Position numbers and translations under genes: made by a program
Part shown: in pieces, positions 1-7,500 of the stretch
Numbering within the stretch: the first letter of the stretch is position 1
Layout of the letters: the number at the start of each line of letters is the position of its first letter
The notes under the pieces: generated by a model
Database searches by the model: none
The model's input: only the letters and a program-made list of their open reading frames with translations
Told to the model about the DNA's origin: nothing
DNA from: Lachnospiraceae bacterium
GTDB lineage: Bacteria; Bacillota; Clostridia; Lachnospirales; Lachnospiraceae
Assembly: GCA_022796475.1 (NCBI GenBank)
Contig: JAAWIS010000025.1
Location: 1-42,426 of the forward strand
Length of the DNA stretch: 42,426 nt
Reading direction: 5' to 3'

Positions 1-50
1 CAGGGGATGCCCGTGAAAAATTGAAGTCACTTTATCCAAAACTCAGTTAA
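1..50 (+). CDS. 3' end of an unidentified gene
   Basis: A plus-strand frame is open from the window edge to a TAA at 48-50 and encodes only the last 15 residues, ending REKLKSLYPKLS. A rho-independent terminator-like hairpin follows at 141-173, which fits a true gene end. It is the only plus-strand candidate gene in the window, so it probably belongs to a different transcription unit and possibly to an accessory element next to the tRNA cluster. The peptide is too short for me to assign a family. Confidence 0.35.
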   Translation, partial: GDAREKLKSLYPKLS

Positions 51-140
51 TACGGGTTTTGGATATTACCATATTTATCAACCAGACAGAACACTAGTGA
101 AAAATCGAATAACCGCCGTTACATAGAAGGGCACCCCAAG

Positions 141-173
141 ACAGGAAATCAAGAAAAGGTTTTCTGTTTTTTT
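141..173 (+). terminator. rho-independent terminator candidate
   Basis: The arms ACAGGAAA and TTTTCTGT can pair (one G-T) and are followed directly by a T run at 166-173. It lies 90 bases after the stop of the plus-strand partial gene and would end its transcript. The stem is A/T-rich, so it is a weak call. Confidence 0.45.
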
Positions 174-233
174 GCGCCCATTTTTGGCATTTTCAAAAAT
201 CGCCAGTATTATGCCGTGCAAAGGGGATAGAAA

Positions 234-390
234 GAAATTCCCTCTCCCATTTGGCAAATCCGCAGGCTGTCCGTGGAGGGCGGGTGAAAAGAAATTTTCA
301 TAAATCCCCGCCTATTCCGGCTTGAGTGGTGTTGTAAGGAATAGAGGGAAATTTCCGTAAATCACCGTCATTTTTGCTTTGTGTGGTGTT
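234..390. repeat. imperfect tandem repeat, 57-base period
   Basis: GAAATT recurs at 234, 291 and 348, exactly 57 bases apart. The units at 291-333 and 348-390 are clearly related: both begin GAAATTT, carry TAAATC-CCG, and end in an identical GTGGTGTT. The first unit at 234 matches only at its beginning. I see no coding sequence across 51-515. Spaced direct repeats of this kind occur near the ends of integrative elements, but no integrase or att duplication is visible here. Confidence 0.5.
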
Positions 391-518
391 ATTGATTATT
401 CCATAATTCAGTTATTAGATAGCAAGAGCAAAAAAGAGCATTGGCATGTTAAGGAATAAAACATTCCATTTCTTGAAAGCTTTATTGCGAAACTCATATT
501 AATGTCCCGATTAAATAT

Positions 519-554
519 AAAAAGTGCGTAAACCCCAACGTTTACACACTTTTT
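519..554 (-). terminator. terminator of the tRNA operon
   Basis: AAAAAGTGCGTAAA at 519-532 and TTTACACACTTTTT at 541-554 form a stem of about 13 pairs with one mismatch and an 8-base loop. It is flanked by A on the left and T on the right, so it could work in both directions. It lies 25 bases beyond the 3' end of tRNA-Thr on the minus strand. Confidence 0.75.
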
Positions 555-579
555 GCTTCTTAAAACCTCTTTTTTTCAA

Positions 580-652
580 AGCTCCCGGGGGGACTCGAAC
601 CCCCGACCCACGCATTACGAATGCGTTGCGCTACCAACTGCGCTACGGAAGC
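580..652 (-). tRNA. tRNA-Thr (anticodon CGT)
   Basis: On the minus strand the full cloverleaf folds. The acceptor arm is GCTTCCG with CGGGAGC (one G-T), the anticodon stem is ACGCA with TGCGT around the loop TTCGTAA, and the T arm is GGGGG-TTCGAGT-CCCCC. Anticodon CGT reads ACG. The discriminator base is T and no CCA is encoded, so CCA must be added afterwards. It is the last gene of a three-tRNA transcript, 45 bases after tRNA-Glu. Confidence 0.95.
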
Positions 653-697
653 AGCCTTTCGTGGAAAAACAAAGCTGCTGCTTTTCGCAACAGCCTA

Positions 698-769
698 TGA
701 CCAATCCGGGAATCGAACCCGGGATTACGCCGTGAGAGGGCGTCGTCTTAACCTCTTGACCAATTGGCC
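698..769 (-). tRNA. tRNA-Glu (anticodon CTC)
   Basis: The minus-strand cloverleaf has acceptor GGCCAAT with ATTGGTC (one G-T), anticodon stem ACGCC with GGCGT around CTCTCAC, and T arm CCGGG-TTCGATT-CCCGG. Anticodon CTC reads GAG only. The discriminator is A, as in Bacillus tRNA-Glu, and no CCA is encoded. It is the middle gene of the operon, 13 bases after tRNA-Pro. Confidence 0.95.
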
Positions 770-782
770 GCTATTGGTAAAA

Positions 783-856
783 TCGAGGCGACGTGATTCG
801 AACACGCGGCCTCTGCGTCCCGAACGCAGCGCTCTACCAAACTGAGCCACGCCTCG
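783..856 (-). tRNA. tRNA-Pro (anticodon CGG)
   Basis: The minus-strand cloverleaf has acceptor CGAGGCG with CGCCTCG, D stem GCTC/GAGC, anticodon stem CTGCG with CGCAG around TTCGGGA, and T arm GCGTG-TTCGAAT-CACGT. Anticodon CGG reads CCG. The discriminator is A and no CCA is encoded. It is the first gene of the tRNA operon, 11 bases after the promoter -10 box. Confidence 0.95.
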
Positions 857-867
857 ATACCTATGGT

Positions 868-896
868 AGTATAATATATATTTCCCAAAATGTCAA
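868..896 (-). promoter_or_regulatory. sigma-A promoter of the tRNA operon
   Basis: On the minus strand a perfect -35 box TTGACA (891-896) is followed by a 17-base spacer and the -10 box TATACT (868-873). The spacer is A/T-rich. This is one of the two strongest housekeeping promoters in the window, as expected for stable RNA genes. Confidence 0.9.
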
Positions 897-1028
897 CAAT
901 AATTTTCAAAAATATTTGAAGTCTTTCACACCTTCACATAATTTGATTTATCAGTAAAATTTACTCTCAGCCAACAGGGGATCTTTCATTATATATATCC
1001 TGCAAAATTCATCAAATTAGCGAAAAAA
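897..1028. other. intergenic spacer without recognised features
   Basis: This A/T-rich stretch separates the tRNA promoter from the terminator after copA. I found no coding frame with a ribosome binding site and no clear hairpin on either strand. Confidence 0.5.
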
Positions 1029-1083
1029 GAGCGTGTTTTCTATTCACCTCTGCTGTCTGCAGAAATTAATTTTAAACACGCTC
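1029..1083 (-). terminator. terminator of the csoR-copA operon
   Basis: The 10-base arms GAGCGTGTTT (1029-1038) and AAACACGCTC (1074-1083) are perfect inverted repeats. In the minus-strand transcript the stem is followed by TTTTTT. The 35-base loop holds a second small hairpin, CTGCAGACAGCAG. It lies about 90 bases past the copA stop. Confidence 0.8.
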
Positions 1084-1171
1084 AGCAAATATCCTCTTTG
1101 GCAGAAGATCTTCTTTCTTCTCAATTCTTCCTGATTTTCATTGAAATTTTTAATTGAAGTAATCCGTTTCT

Positions 1172-1381
1172 TTACTGAATGGACAATACCTTGTAATCCT
1201 GCTCTTCTACTGTCTTTTTCAGCACATCATCCGAAACCTCACTGTTTAATGTCACAACTGCTGTTCCAGCCTCATGGCTTACGTTGGCTTCGCTTACCTC
1301 TGACAGAGCTTCCAGGCATTTTTTAACCCGTGCCTCACAGTGTCCGCACATCATTCCTTCAATCTTCATTGTTTTGGTCAT
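1172..1381 (-). CDS. possible internally initiated CopZ-like copper chaperone
   Basis: Within copA, in the same frame, AAGGAGG stands 8 bases before an ATG at 1379-1381. Translation from there gives a 69-residue protein starting MTKTMKIEG and carrying the MxCxxC copper site MCGHC. Its size and fold fit a free-standing CopZ/Atx1-type copper chaperone, which delivers Cu(I) to CopA. What I see is the site and the complete domain. That it is used to make a separate product is inference; the site could be a relic of an ancestral separate copZ gene fused by loss of a stop codon. Confidence 0.5.
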   Translation of the reverse strand: MTKTMKIEGMMCGHCEARVKKCLEALSEVSEANVSHEAGTAVVTLNSEVSDDVLKKTVEEQDYKVLSIQ

Positions 1382-3811
1382 GTTTTGATCCTCCTTATTT
1401 TTTATATTAGCTTCCATTTCAGAATTTAGGATATTGCTTTTCATTGCTTCTGCTTCATTTGCAGACTTGCTGGATTCTTTATCCCTTATCTGGTTCATTT
1501 CTGTCTGGTTAACAGCCATAGTTCGTTTCTGCTTTTTATCTCTTTTCGTATCATACATACGAAACCAGTTTAGCCGAAGAGCATTTGTTACTACGCAGAA
1601 GCTGGATAAACTCATTGCTGCCGCACCAAACATGGGATTTAATTTCCATCCAAATATAGGATACCACAAACCGGCTGCTAATGGAATCCCCACTACATTA
1701 TAAAAAAATGCCCAAAATAAATTTTCGTGAATATTAGTTAGTGTCGCCCTGCTCAGCCGAATTGCTGCCGGCACATCTCTCAAACGGCTTTTCATCAACA
1801 CAACATCAGCAGCATCAATCGCAATATCGGTTCCTGCACCAATAGCAATCCCTATGTCGGCTCTGGTAAGGGCAGGCGCATCATTAATGCCGTCACCTAC
1901 CATAGCAACCTTGCCTTTTTCCTTTAAGGAACGGATTACCTGCTCCTTGCCGTCAGGAAGAACACCTGCAATTACTTCATTGACTCCTGCCTGCTTTCCT
2001 ATGGCTTTTGCTGTCTTTTCATTATCTCCTGTCAGCATCACCACATGAATTCCCATGTTCTGCAGTTCTTTTACTGCCTGGGGGCTATCCTCCTTTATTA
2101 CATCAGCAACGGCGATTACACCGGCCAACTGCCCGTCTTTGCTGAAAAACAGCGGAGTTTTTCCTTCTTCAGCCAATGTTTCTGCCTGAGATAAGATAGA
2201 AGACGAAATAGCTGTATGACTGCTGATAAAGCTGCGGTTTCCTCCCCGAAGGTGAATGCCGTCCAAATCTCCCTCCAGGCCATTGCCTGGAAGGGCCTTA
2301 AATCCGCTTACATCCATGGCACTTAAGTTTCTTTCTTCAGCCAAAGACAAAATTGCTTTGGCAAGGGGATGCTCGCTTTTCTTTTCTAATGCATAGGCAA
2401 GAGTAAGAAGCTCTTCCTCCTTCACGCCCTCTGCTGGCAGAATATCCGTAACCTTAGGTTCTCCGCTGGTAATGGTTCCCGTTTTATCGAACACCACAAT
2501 CTGCATTTTCCCTGTTTCTTCCAACGATACGGCTGTTTTAAACATAATCCCGTTTTTAGCGCCCATTCCATTGCCAACCATAATCGCCACAGGCGTTGCA
2601 AGGCCCAGAGCACAGGGACAACTGATAACCAGCACGGAGATGCCTCTGGCCAAGGCAAATCCTGTGCTTTCACCAGCAATCAGCCAGATAAAAATCGTTG
2701 CCAAAGCGATTCCGATTACAATTGGCACAAATACGCCGGATACCCGGTCTGCAACTTTGGCGATGGGCGCTTTTGTGGCGGCAGCATCACTGACCATCTG
2801 TATAATCTGGGAAAGTGTAGTGTCTTCTCCTACTCTGGTAGCCTGACAGCGGATAAAACCGGATTGGTTTAATGTAGCTGCTGATACGTGATCACCTTCT
2901 GCCTTATCCACTGGAATACTTTCCCCAGTTAAAGCCGATTCATTTACCGCACTGCTTCCTTCTAAGATAATTCCGTCTACAGGAATATTTTCTCCTGGAC
3001 GGACAATAAAGATATCATCTTTTTGCACCTGTTCAATAGAAACTTCCGTTTCTGCCCCATCTTTTATAATCACTGCTGTTTTTGGCGCCAGCTTCATCAG
3101 GCTTTTTAAAGCGTCTGTGGTCTTTCCTTTGGAACGGGCTTCCAACATCTTTCCTACAGTAATTAATGTCAGGATCATGGCTGCTGATTCAAAGTAAAAT
3201 TCATGCATATAGGGCATAGCTGCTGCCATATCACCCTGATCCAGAAAATAGGCCATGGCAAGAAGGGCATAAATACTATAAAAATAAGAAGCTCCGGATC
3301 CTAATGCAACCAGAGTATCCATGTTCGGCGCTTTCTTTAACAGCCCCTTAAAGCCGCTGATAAAAAACTTCTGGTTGATTACCATAACAGCCGTAGTTAA
3401 CAGAAGCTGCACAAGCCCCTGCATCATATGTTTTCCTTCCATAAAAGCAGGAACTGGCCAATTCCACATCATATGACCCATTGAAAGATACATAAGCGCT
3501 GCCAGAAAGCCGATAGAAGAAAACAATCGTTTTTTCAGCAAAGGCGTTTCCAGGTCTTTTAACATGTCTTCTCCTGCCGAAGCCGCAGAAGCGTCAGCCT
3601 GCCTGCCTCCTTCCCCTTTTTTAGATCCGCCGTAACCAGCCTGTTCTACTGCCGTAATAATCTCCTGAGCAGAGGCACTTCCTTCCACACCCATAGAATT
3701 AGTTAAAAGGCTTACTGAACAAGATGTCACCCCGGGAACGTTTGAAACTGCCTTTTCTACCCTGGCACTGCAGGCAGCACAGCTCATGCCTGTCACCGTA
3801 TATTGATCCAT
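1172..3811 (-). CDS. copA: copper-exporting P1B-type ATPase with C-terminal CopZ-like domain
   Basis: Encodes an 879-residue Cu(I)-transporting P-type ATPase of the inner membrane. Visible landmarks are an N-terminal heavy-metal-associated domain with GMSCAAC (about residue 8), the membrane metal site SCPCALG (about 400), the phosphorylated Asp in DKTGTIT (about 442), TGDN and [10 protein letters not shown]. After the last membrane helices comes a hydrophilic Asn/Glu/Lys-rich linker and a second metal domain with MMCGHC (811-879). I chose the ATG at 3811 because AGGGG lies 9 bases before it; a longer in-frame start at 3913 has no such site. It follows csoR by 141 bases and should share its copper-responsive promoter. 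The C-terminal domain has its own ribosome binding site and may also be made separately (1172-1381). Confidence 0.95.
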   Translation of the reverse strand: MDQYTVTGMSCAACSARVEKAVSNVPGVTSCSVSLLTNSMGVEGSASAQEIITAVEQAGYGGSKKGEGGRQADASAASAGEDMLKDLETPLLKKRLFSSIGFLAALMYLSMGHMMWNWPVPAFMEGKHMMQGLVQLLLTTAVMVINQKFFISGFKGLLKKAPNMDTLVALGSGASYFYSIYALLAMAYFLDQGDMAAAMPYMHEFYFESAAMILTLITVGKMLEARSKGKTTDALKSLMKLAPKTAVIIKDGAETEVSIEQVQKDDIFIVRPGENIPVDGIILEGSSAVNESALTGESIPVDKAEGDHVSAATLNQSGFIRCQATRVGEDTTLSQIIQMVSDAAATKAPIAKVADRVSGVFVPIVIGIALATIFIWLIAGESTGFALARGISVLVISCPCALGLATPVAIMVGNGMGAKNGIMFKTAVSLEETGKMQIVVFDKTGTITSGEPKVTDILPAEGVKEEELLTLAYALEKKSEHPLAKAILSLAEERNLSAMDVSGFKALPGNGLEGDLDGIHLRGGNRSFISSHTAISSSILSQAETLAEEGKTPLFFSKDGQLAGVIAVADVIKEDSPQAVKELQNMGIHVVMLTGDNEKTAKAIGKQAGVNEVIAGVLPDGKEQVIRSLKEKGKVAMVGDGINDAPALTRADIGIAIGAGTDIAIDAADVVLMKSRLRDVPAAIRLSRATLTNIHENLFWAFFYNVVGIPLAAGLWYPIFGWKLNPMFGAAAMSLSSFCVVTNALRLNWFRMYDTKRDKKQKRTMAVNQTEMNQIRDKESSKSANEAEAMKSNILNSEMEANIKNKEDQNMTKTMKIEGMMCGHCEARVKKCLEALSEVSEANVSHEAGTAVVTLNSEVSDDVLKKTVEEQDYKVLSIQ

Positions 3812-3952
3812 AAATAAATTCCCCTTTCCAAACAGCGTTAAAATCAGCGTTGGGACATGCTCCAGTGTGCTGACACATTTACTTTCAGCCAAATGTGCAG
3901 AATCAATTTCCATCAGACAGTATGCCAGAACATATCCATTTAAAAAACGCCC

Positions 3953-4255
3953 TTACTTCATTAATTTTTGCAGGACGGTTACCAATTCATCCAGAGTTTC
4001 TTCTTTTCCCTCCTGAATGTCCTGCACCACACAAGTCCGAATGTGATTAGCCAGAAGGACTTTATTAAAACTGTTTAATGCCGCATTAACCGCTGCTACC
4101 TGAATCAGGATATCGATGCAGTACACGTCTTTTTCTACCATCCCTTTGATTCCCCGCACCTGTCCTTCTATGCGGTTTAAGCGGTTCAGCAAATCCTTAT
4201 ACTCCTTTTCTGTCCGTTCCTTGTGCTTATAACAGCAGCCCTGCTCCTCATTCAT
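3953..4255 (-). CDS. csoR: CsoR-family copper-sensing repressor
   Basis: A 100-residue all-helical DUF156 regulator. The family core RLNRIEGQVRGI is present, together with the Cu(I) ligands typical of CsoR: Cys46 (DVYCID), His71 and Cys75 (NHIRTC). The protein represses its own operon when copper is low and releases DNA on binding Cu(I). The start at 4255 has AGGAGG about 8 bases upstream; an upstream in-frame start at 4288 lacks one. A GCCYKH segment near the N terminus adds possible extra thiol ligands. It is first in the operon with copA, and a matching operator lies inside the promoter. FrmR- or RcnR-type sensors of the same fold lack this Cys-His-Cys pattern. Confidence 0.92.
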   Translation of the reverse strand: MNEEQGCCYKHKERTEKEYKDLLNRLNRIEGQVRGIKGMVEKDVYCIDILIQVAAVNAALNSFNKVLLANHIRTCVVQDIQEGKEETLDELVTVLQKLMK

Positions 4256-4355
4256 TTCAGATTCCTCCTTTTTCAGATACGAAACCATGAATTGACAGAG
4301 GCCAAATTGTCAAATGGCGGGCCCGGCCATTCATAGTGTAATACCCCGTACCCCT

Positions 4356-4384
4356 ATTATATACCCCTGGTAGGTATATTGCAA
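4356..4384 (-). promoter_or_regulatory. csoR-copA promoter with CsoR operator
   Basis: On the minus strand a -35 box TTGCAA (4379-4384) and a perfect -10 box TATAAT (4356-4361) are separated by 17 bases. The spacer plus -10 edge (4360-4378) reads, on the plus strand, TATACCCCTGGTAGGTATA, a pseudo-palindrome with the TACC...GGTA ends seen in CsoR boxes. A second C-rich motif, TACCCCGTACCCC, lies just downstream of the promoter at 4342-4354. Repressor binding here would block RNA polymerase directly. Confidence 0.8.
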
Positions 4385-4456
4385 CCATAAATTTAAAAAT
4401 TTTGAAATAAAAGAATTTTTTTATTGTTCACAAAAAAGTAAAATTTATGCAAGATC

Positions 4457-4566
4457 AAAAAGAGGTTGTTGCAAATTTTGACATTCCTGCAATATATAGC
4501 AGAAATCATTGGATATTCAGACTATATATTGTGCGGTTTTAACTGTTTTGCAACAACCTCTTTTAT
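4457..4566 (-). terminator. long hairpin terminator after polC
   Basis: The arms at 4457-4475 and 4547-4565 are near-perfect inverted repeats (AGAGGTTGTTGCAAA with TTTGCAACAACCTCT), and the minus-strand transcript continues into TTTTT. The roughly 70-base interior folds again, with CAATATATAG pairing to CTATATATTG. It starts only 5 bases after the polC stop and could also act as a barrier upstream of csoR. With the promoter above it accounts for the 315 bases between csoR and polC. Confidence 0.75.
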
Positions 4567-4570
4567 TATG

Positions 4571-7500
4571 TTATCCGGCAAAATCAAACAGGGACAATTG
4601 ATTGCTTTCTGGCAAATCACCTAAAAGCCCTAAATCGTTTAACATTCCACAAATCGTTTTTCCTACCTTGGTTCGGTTCATAAAATCTTCTTTTGATAAA
4701 AACTTTCCGTCCTTCACTGCCTCCACGATCCCTTCTGCCGCCTTTTCTCCCAGACCATCAATACTGCTTAGTGACGGCATCAGCTTCCCATCAATAATCT
4801 GAAATTCCGTAGACTGAGCACGAAATATGTCAATGGGCATGAATTCAAATCCTCTTGCATACATTTCCTGCACAATCCGCATATCTCTTAAAGTATCCTG
4901 TTCTTTGTTTGACAAGGTATCGGATCGCTTTTTATAATCTGACAGATGAATTTCTAACTTGTCCCTTCCCATGCACATCAGCTCATAGCTAAATCCTTTC
5001 GCGCGGATGCTGAAAAACGCCGCATAGTACGCCAGTGGATAAAATACCTTACAATAGGCAATCCGCCAGGCCATCATTACGTAAGCTGCTGCATGAGCTT
5101 TGGGAAACATATATTTAATCTTTTTGCAGGACCAGATGTACCAGTCCGGAACCCCGTGTTCCTTCATGGCTTCTTCCCAGTCTGGCTTTAATCCCTTTCC
5201 TTTTCTTACGGACTCCATAATGGTAAAAGAAAGACCTTCTTCCATTCCGCGGCTGATTAAGTAGACCATAATATCATCACGGGTACAGATAGCGGTCTGG
5301 ATCGTAGCGGTTCCCTCCTGAATCAGTGTCTGGGCATTTCCAAGCCAAACATCGGTTCCATGTGATAAGCCGGCTATCCGGACTAAATCGGAAAAATACT
5401 TTGGCTTTGTATCAATTAACATCTGCATGGCAAAATCGGTTCCGAATTCCGGAATTCCAAGAGCCCCTAATTTACATCCGCCTATATCTTCTGGAGTTAG
5501 TTTCAAAGCAGAAGTGTTCTGAAATAAGCTCATTACTTCTTTGCAGTCTAAAGGGATATCATGTACCGGATCAATGCCGGTTAAGTCTTGAAGCATACGG
5601 ATCATGGTAGGATCATCATGTCCTAAAATATCCAGTTTCAGCAGATTGTGATCAATGGAATGGTAGTCAAAATGTGTGGTTACTGTGGAAGTAGTCATAT
5701 CATTAGCCGGGTGCTGAACTGGGGTAAAGGAAAAGATTTCCTCACCAAGGGGAAGGACGATAATTCCTCCTGGATGCTGTCCGGTGGTCCGCTTTACCCC
5801 TACACAGCCTTGTACAATCCGGTTAATCTCACAGTTTCTCTTGGACTGCTCTCTGGCTTCATAGTATTTCCGTATATACCCGTAAGCTGTTTTATCGGCC
5901 AGAGTACCCACAGTCCCTGCCCGGAAGGTTTGTCCCTTTCCGAAAATCACTTCTGTATAGTCATGGGCTTTACTTTGATATTCTCCGGAAAAGTTTAAAT
6001 CGATATCTGGCTCTTTATCTCCTTTAAATCCTAAAAAGGTTTCAAAAGGAATATCAAAGCCTTCCTTCTTTAATGGTTCCCCGCAGACGGGACAGTTCCG
6101 GTCCGGCATATCGCACCCTGCCATTCCGGAAAATTTCTTTACTTCCTCAGAATCAAAATCATAGTAATGGCATTTTGGGCAGATATAATGAGGGCTTAAG
6201 GGATTTACCTCTGTAATTCCGGCCATAGTAGCCACAAAGGAAGAACCTACGGATCCTCTGGAGCCTACCAGATATCCGTCTTCATTGGATTTCCAAACCA
6301 GCTTCTGCGCTATAATATACATTACAGCAAATCCATTGCTGATTATGGAATGAAGCTCTTTTTCCAGCCGATCCGTTACAATTTTAGGAAGCTGTTCTCC
6401 ATAGATGGAGTGGGCCTGGTTATAGCAGATTTTCCGCAGGGTAGCATCCGAATCCTCAATTACCGGAGGGCATTTATCAGGCCGTACCGGAGAAATTTTT
6501 TCACACATATCAGCGATTTTCCTGGTATTGGTAATCACTACCTCTTCTGCCTTGTTAGGTTCTAAATATCCAAACTCTTCCAGCATTTCCTCTGTGGTCC
6601 GAAAATAAAGAGGAGGCTGCATATCACAATCTTTAAAACCACATGCCGCTTCAATGATCCTCCGGTAAATTTCATCCTGGGGATCTAAAAAATGGACATC
6701 ACAGGTGGCGCATACCGGCTTTCCAAACTGTTCTCCAAGCTGGATAACCCGCATATTTAAGTCGATCAAATCCTGCTTCGTCTTTACTGTACTTTTCTCA
6801 TCCCGAAGCATAAACTGATTATTTCCCAAAGGCTGAATTTCCAAATAATCGTAAAAATTTACCAGCCTTGCCAGTTCTGCATCTGGTGCTCCTCTAAGAA
6901 GAGCCTGAAAAAGCTCCCCTGCTTCACAAGCCGCTCCGATAATCAGCCCTTCCCTGTATTGAGCCAGCAGGCTTTTTGGTATCCTTGGCCTTCTTGCAAA
7001 GTATTCCAAATGAGAATAGGAAACTAACCGATATAAATTAATTCGTCCTACATCGTTTTTTGCCAAAATGATAACATGATACGTAGGAAGCTTTCGAATC
7101 ATATCGGCTGTCATTTCACTAAGGGAATTTAGCTGATCTAAGGATTCAATATCCCTTCCCCGAAGCCGTTTGATAAATTCCACAAAAATTTCTGCTGTAG
7201 CTTTTGCATCATCTACAGCACGGTGATGATTTTCCAGTGAAACATTAACAGCTTTTGCTACTGTATCCAGCTTATACCGGCTTAAATTAGGAAGCAGCAC
7301 CCTTGCCAAGGCAACGGTATCCAGTACAGTAGGAGAAAAAGCCAGTCCCATCTTTTTGGCATAATGAGTGATAAAACCTACATCAAAGCTGGCATTGTGT
7401 GCTACCATTACAGCATCTTTGCAGAAATCTAAAAACTGAGGCAAAATCACATCGATTTTCGGATAGTCTAACACCATGCCATCATTAATTCCTGTGAGTT

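Noticed and set aside
234-390. The 57-base repeats as a CRISPR array
   Set aside because: Only two clear units, diverged along their whole length, without identical short repeats separated by unique spacers, and no cas genes.
553-845. Two plus-strand frames of 60 and 74 codons with phrases such as GDSNPRPTHYE
   Set aside because: They read antisense through the three tRNA genes; such phrases are well-known false proteins from tRNA complements.
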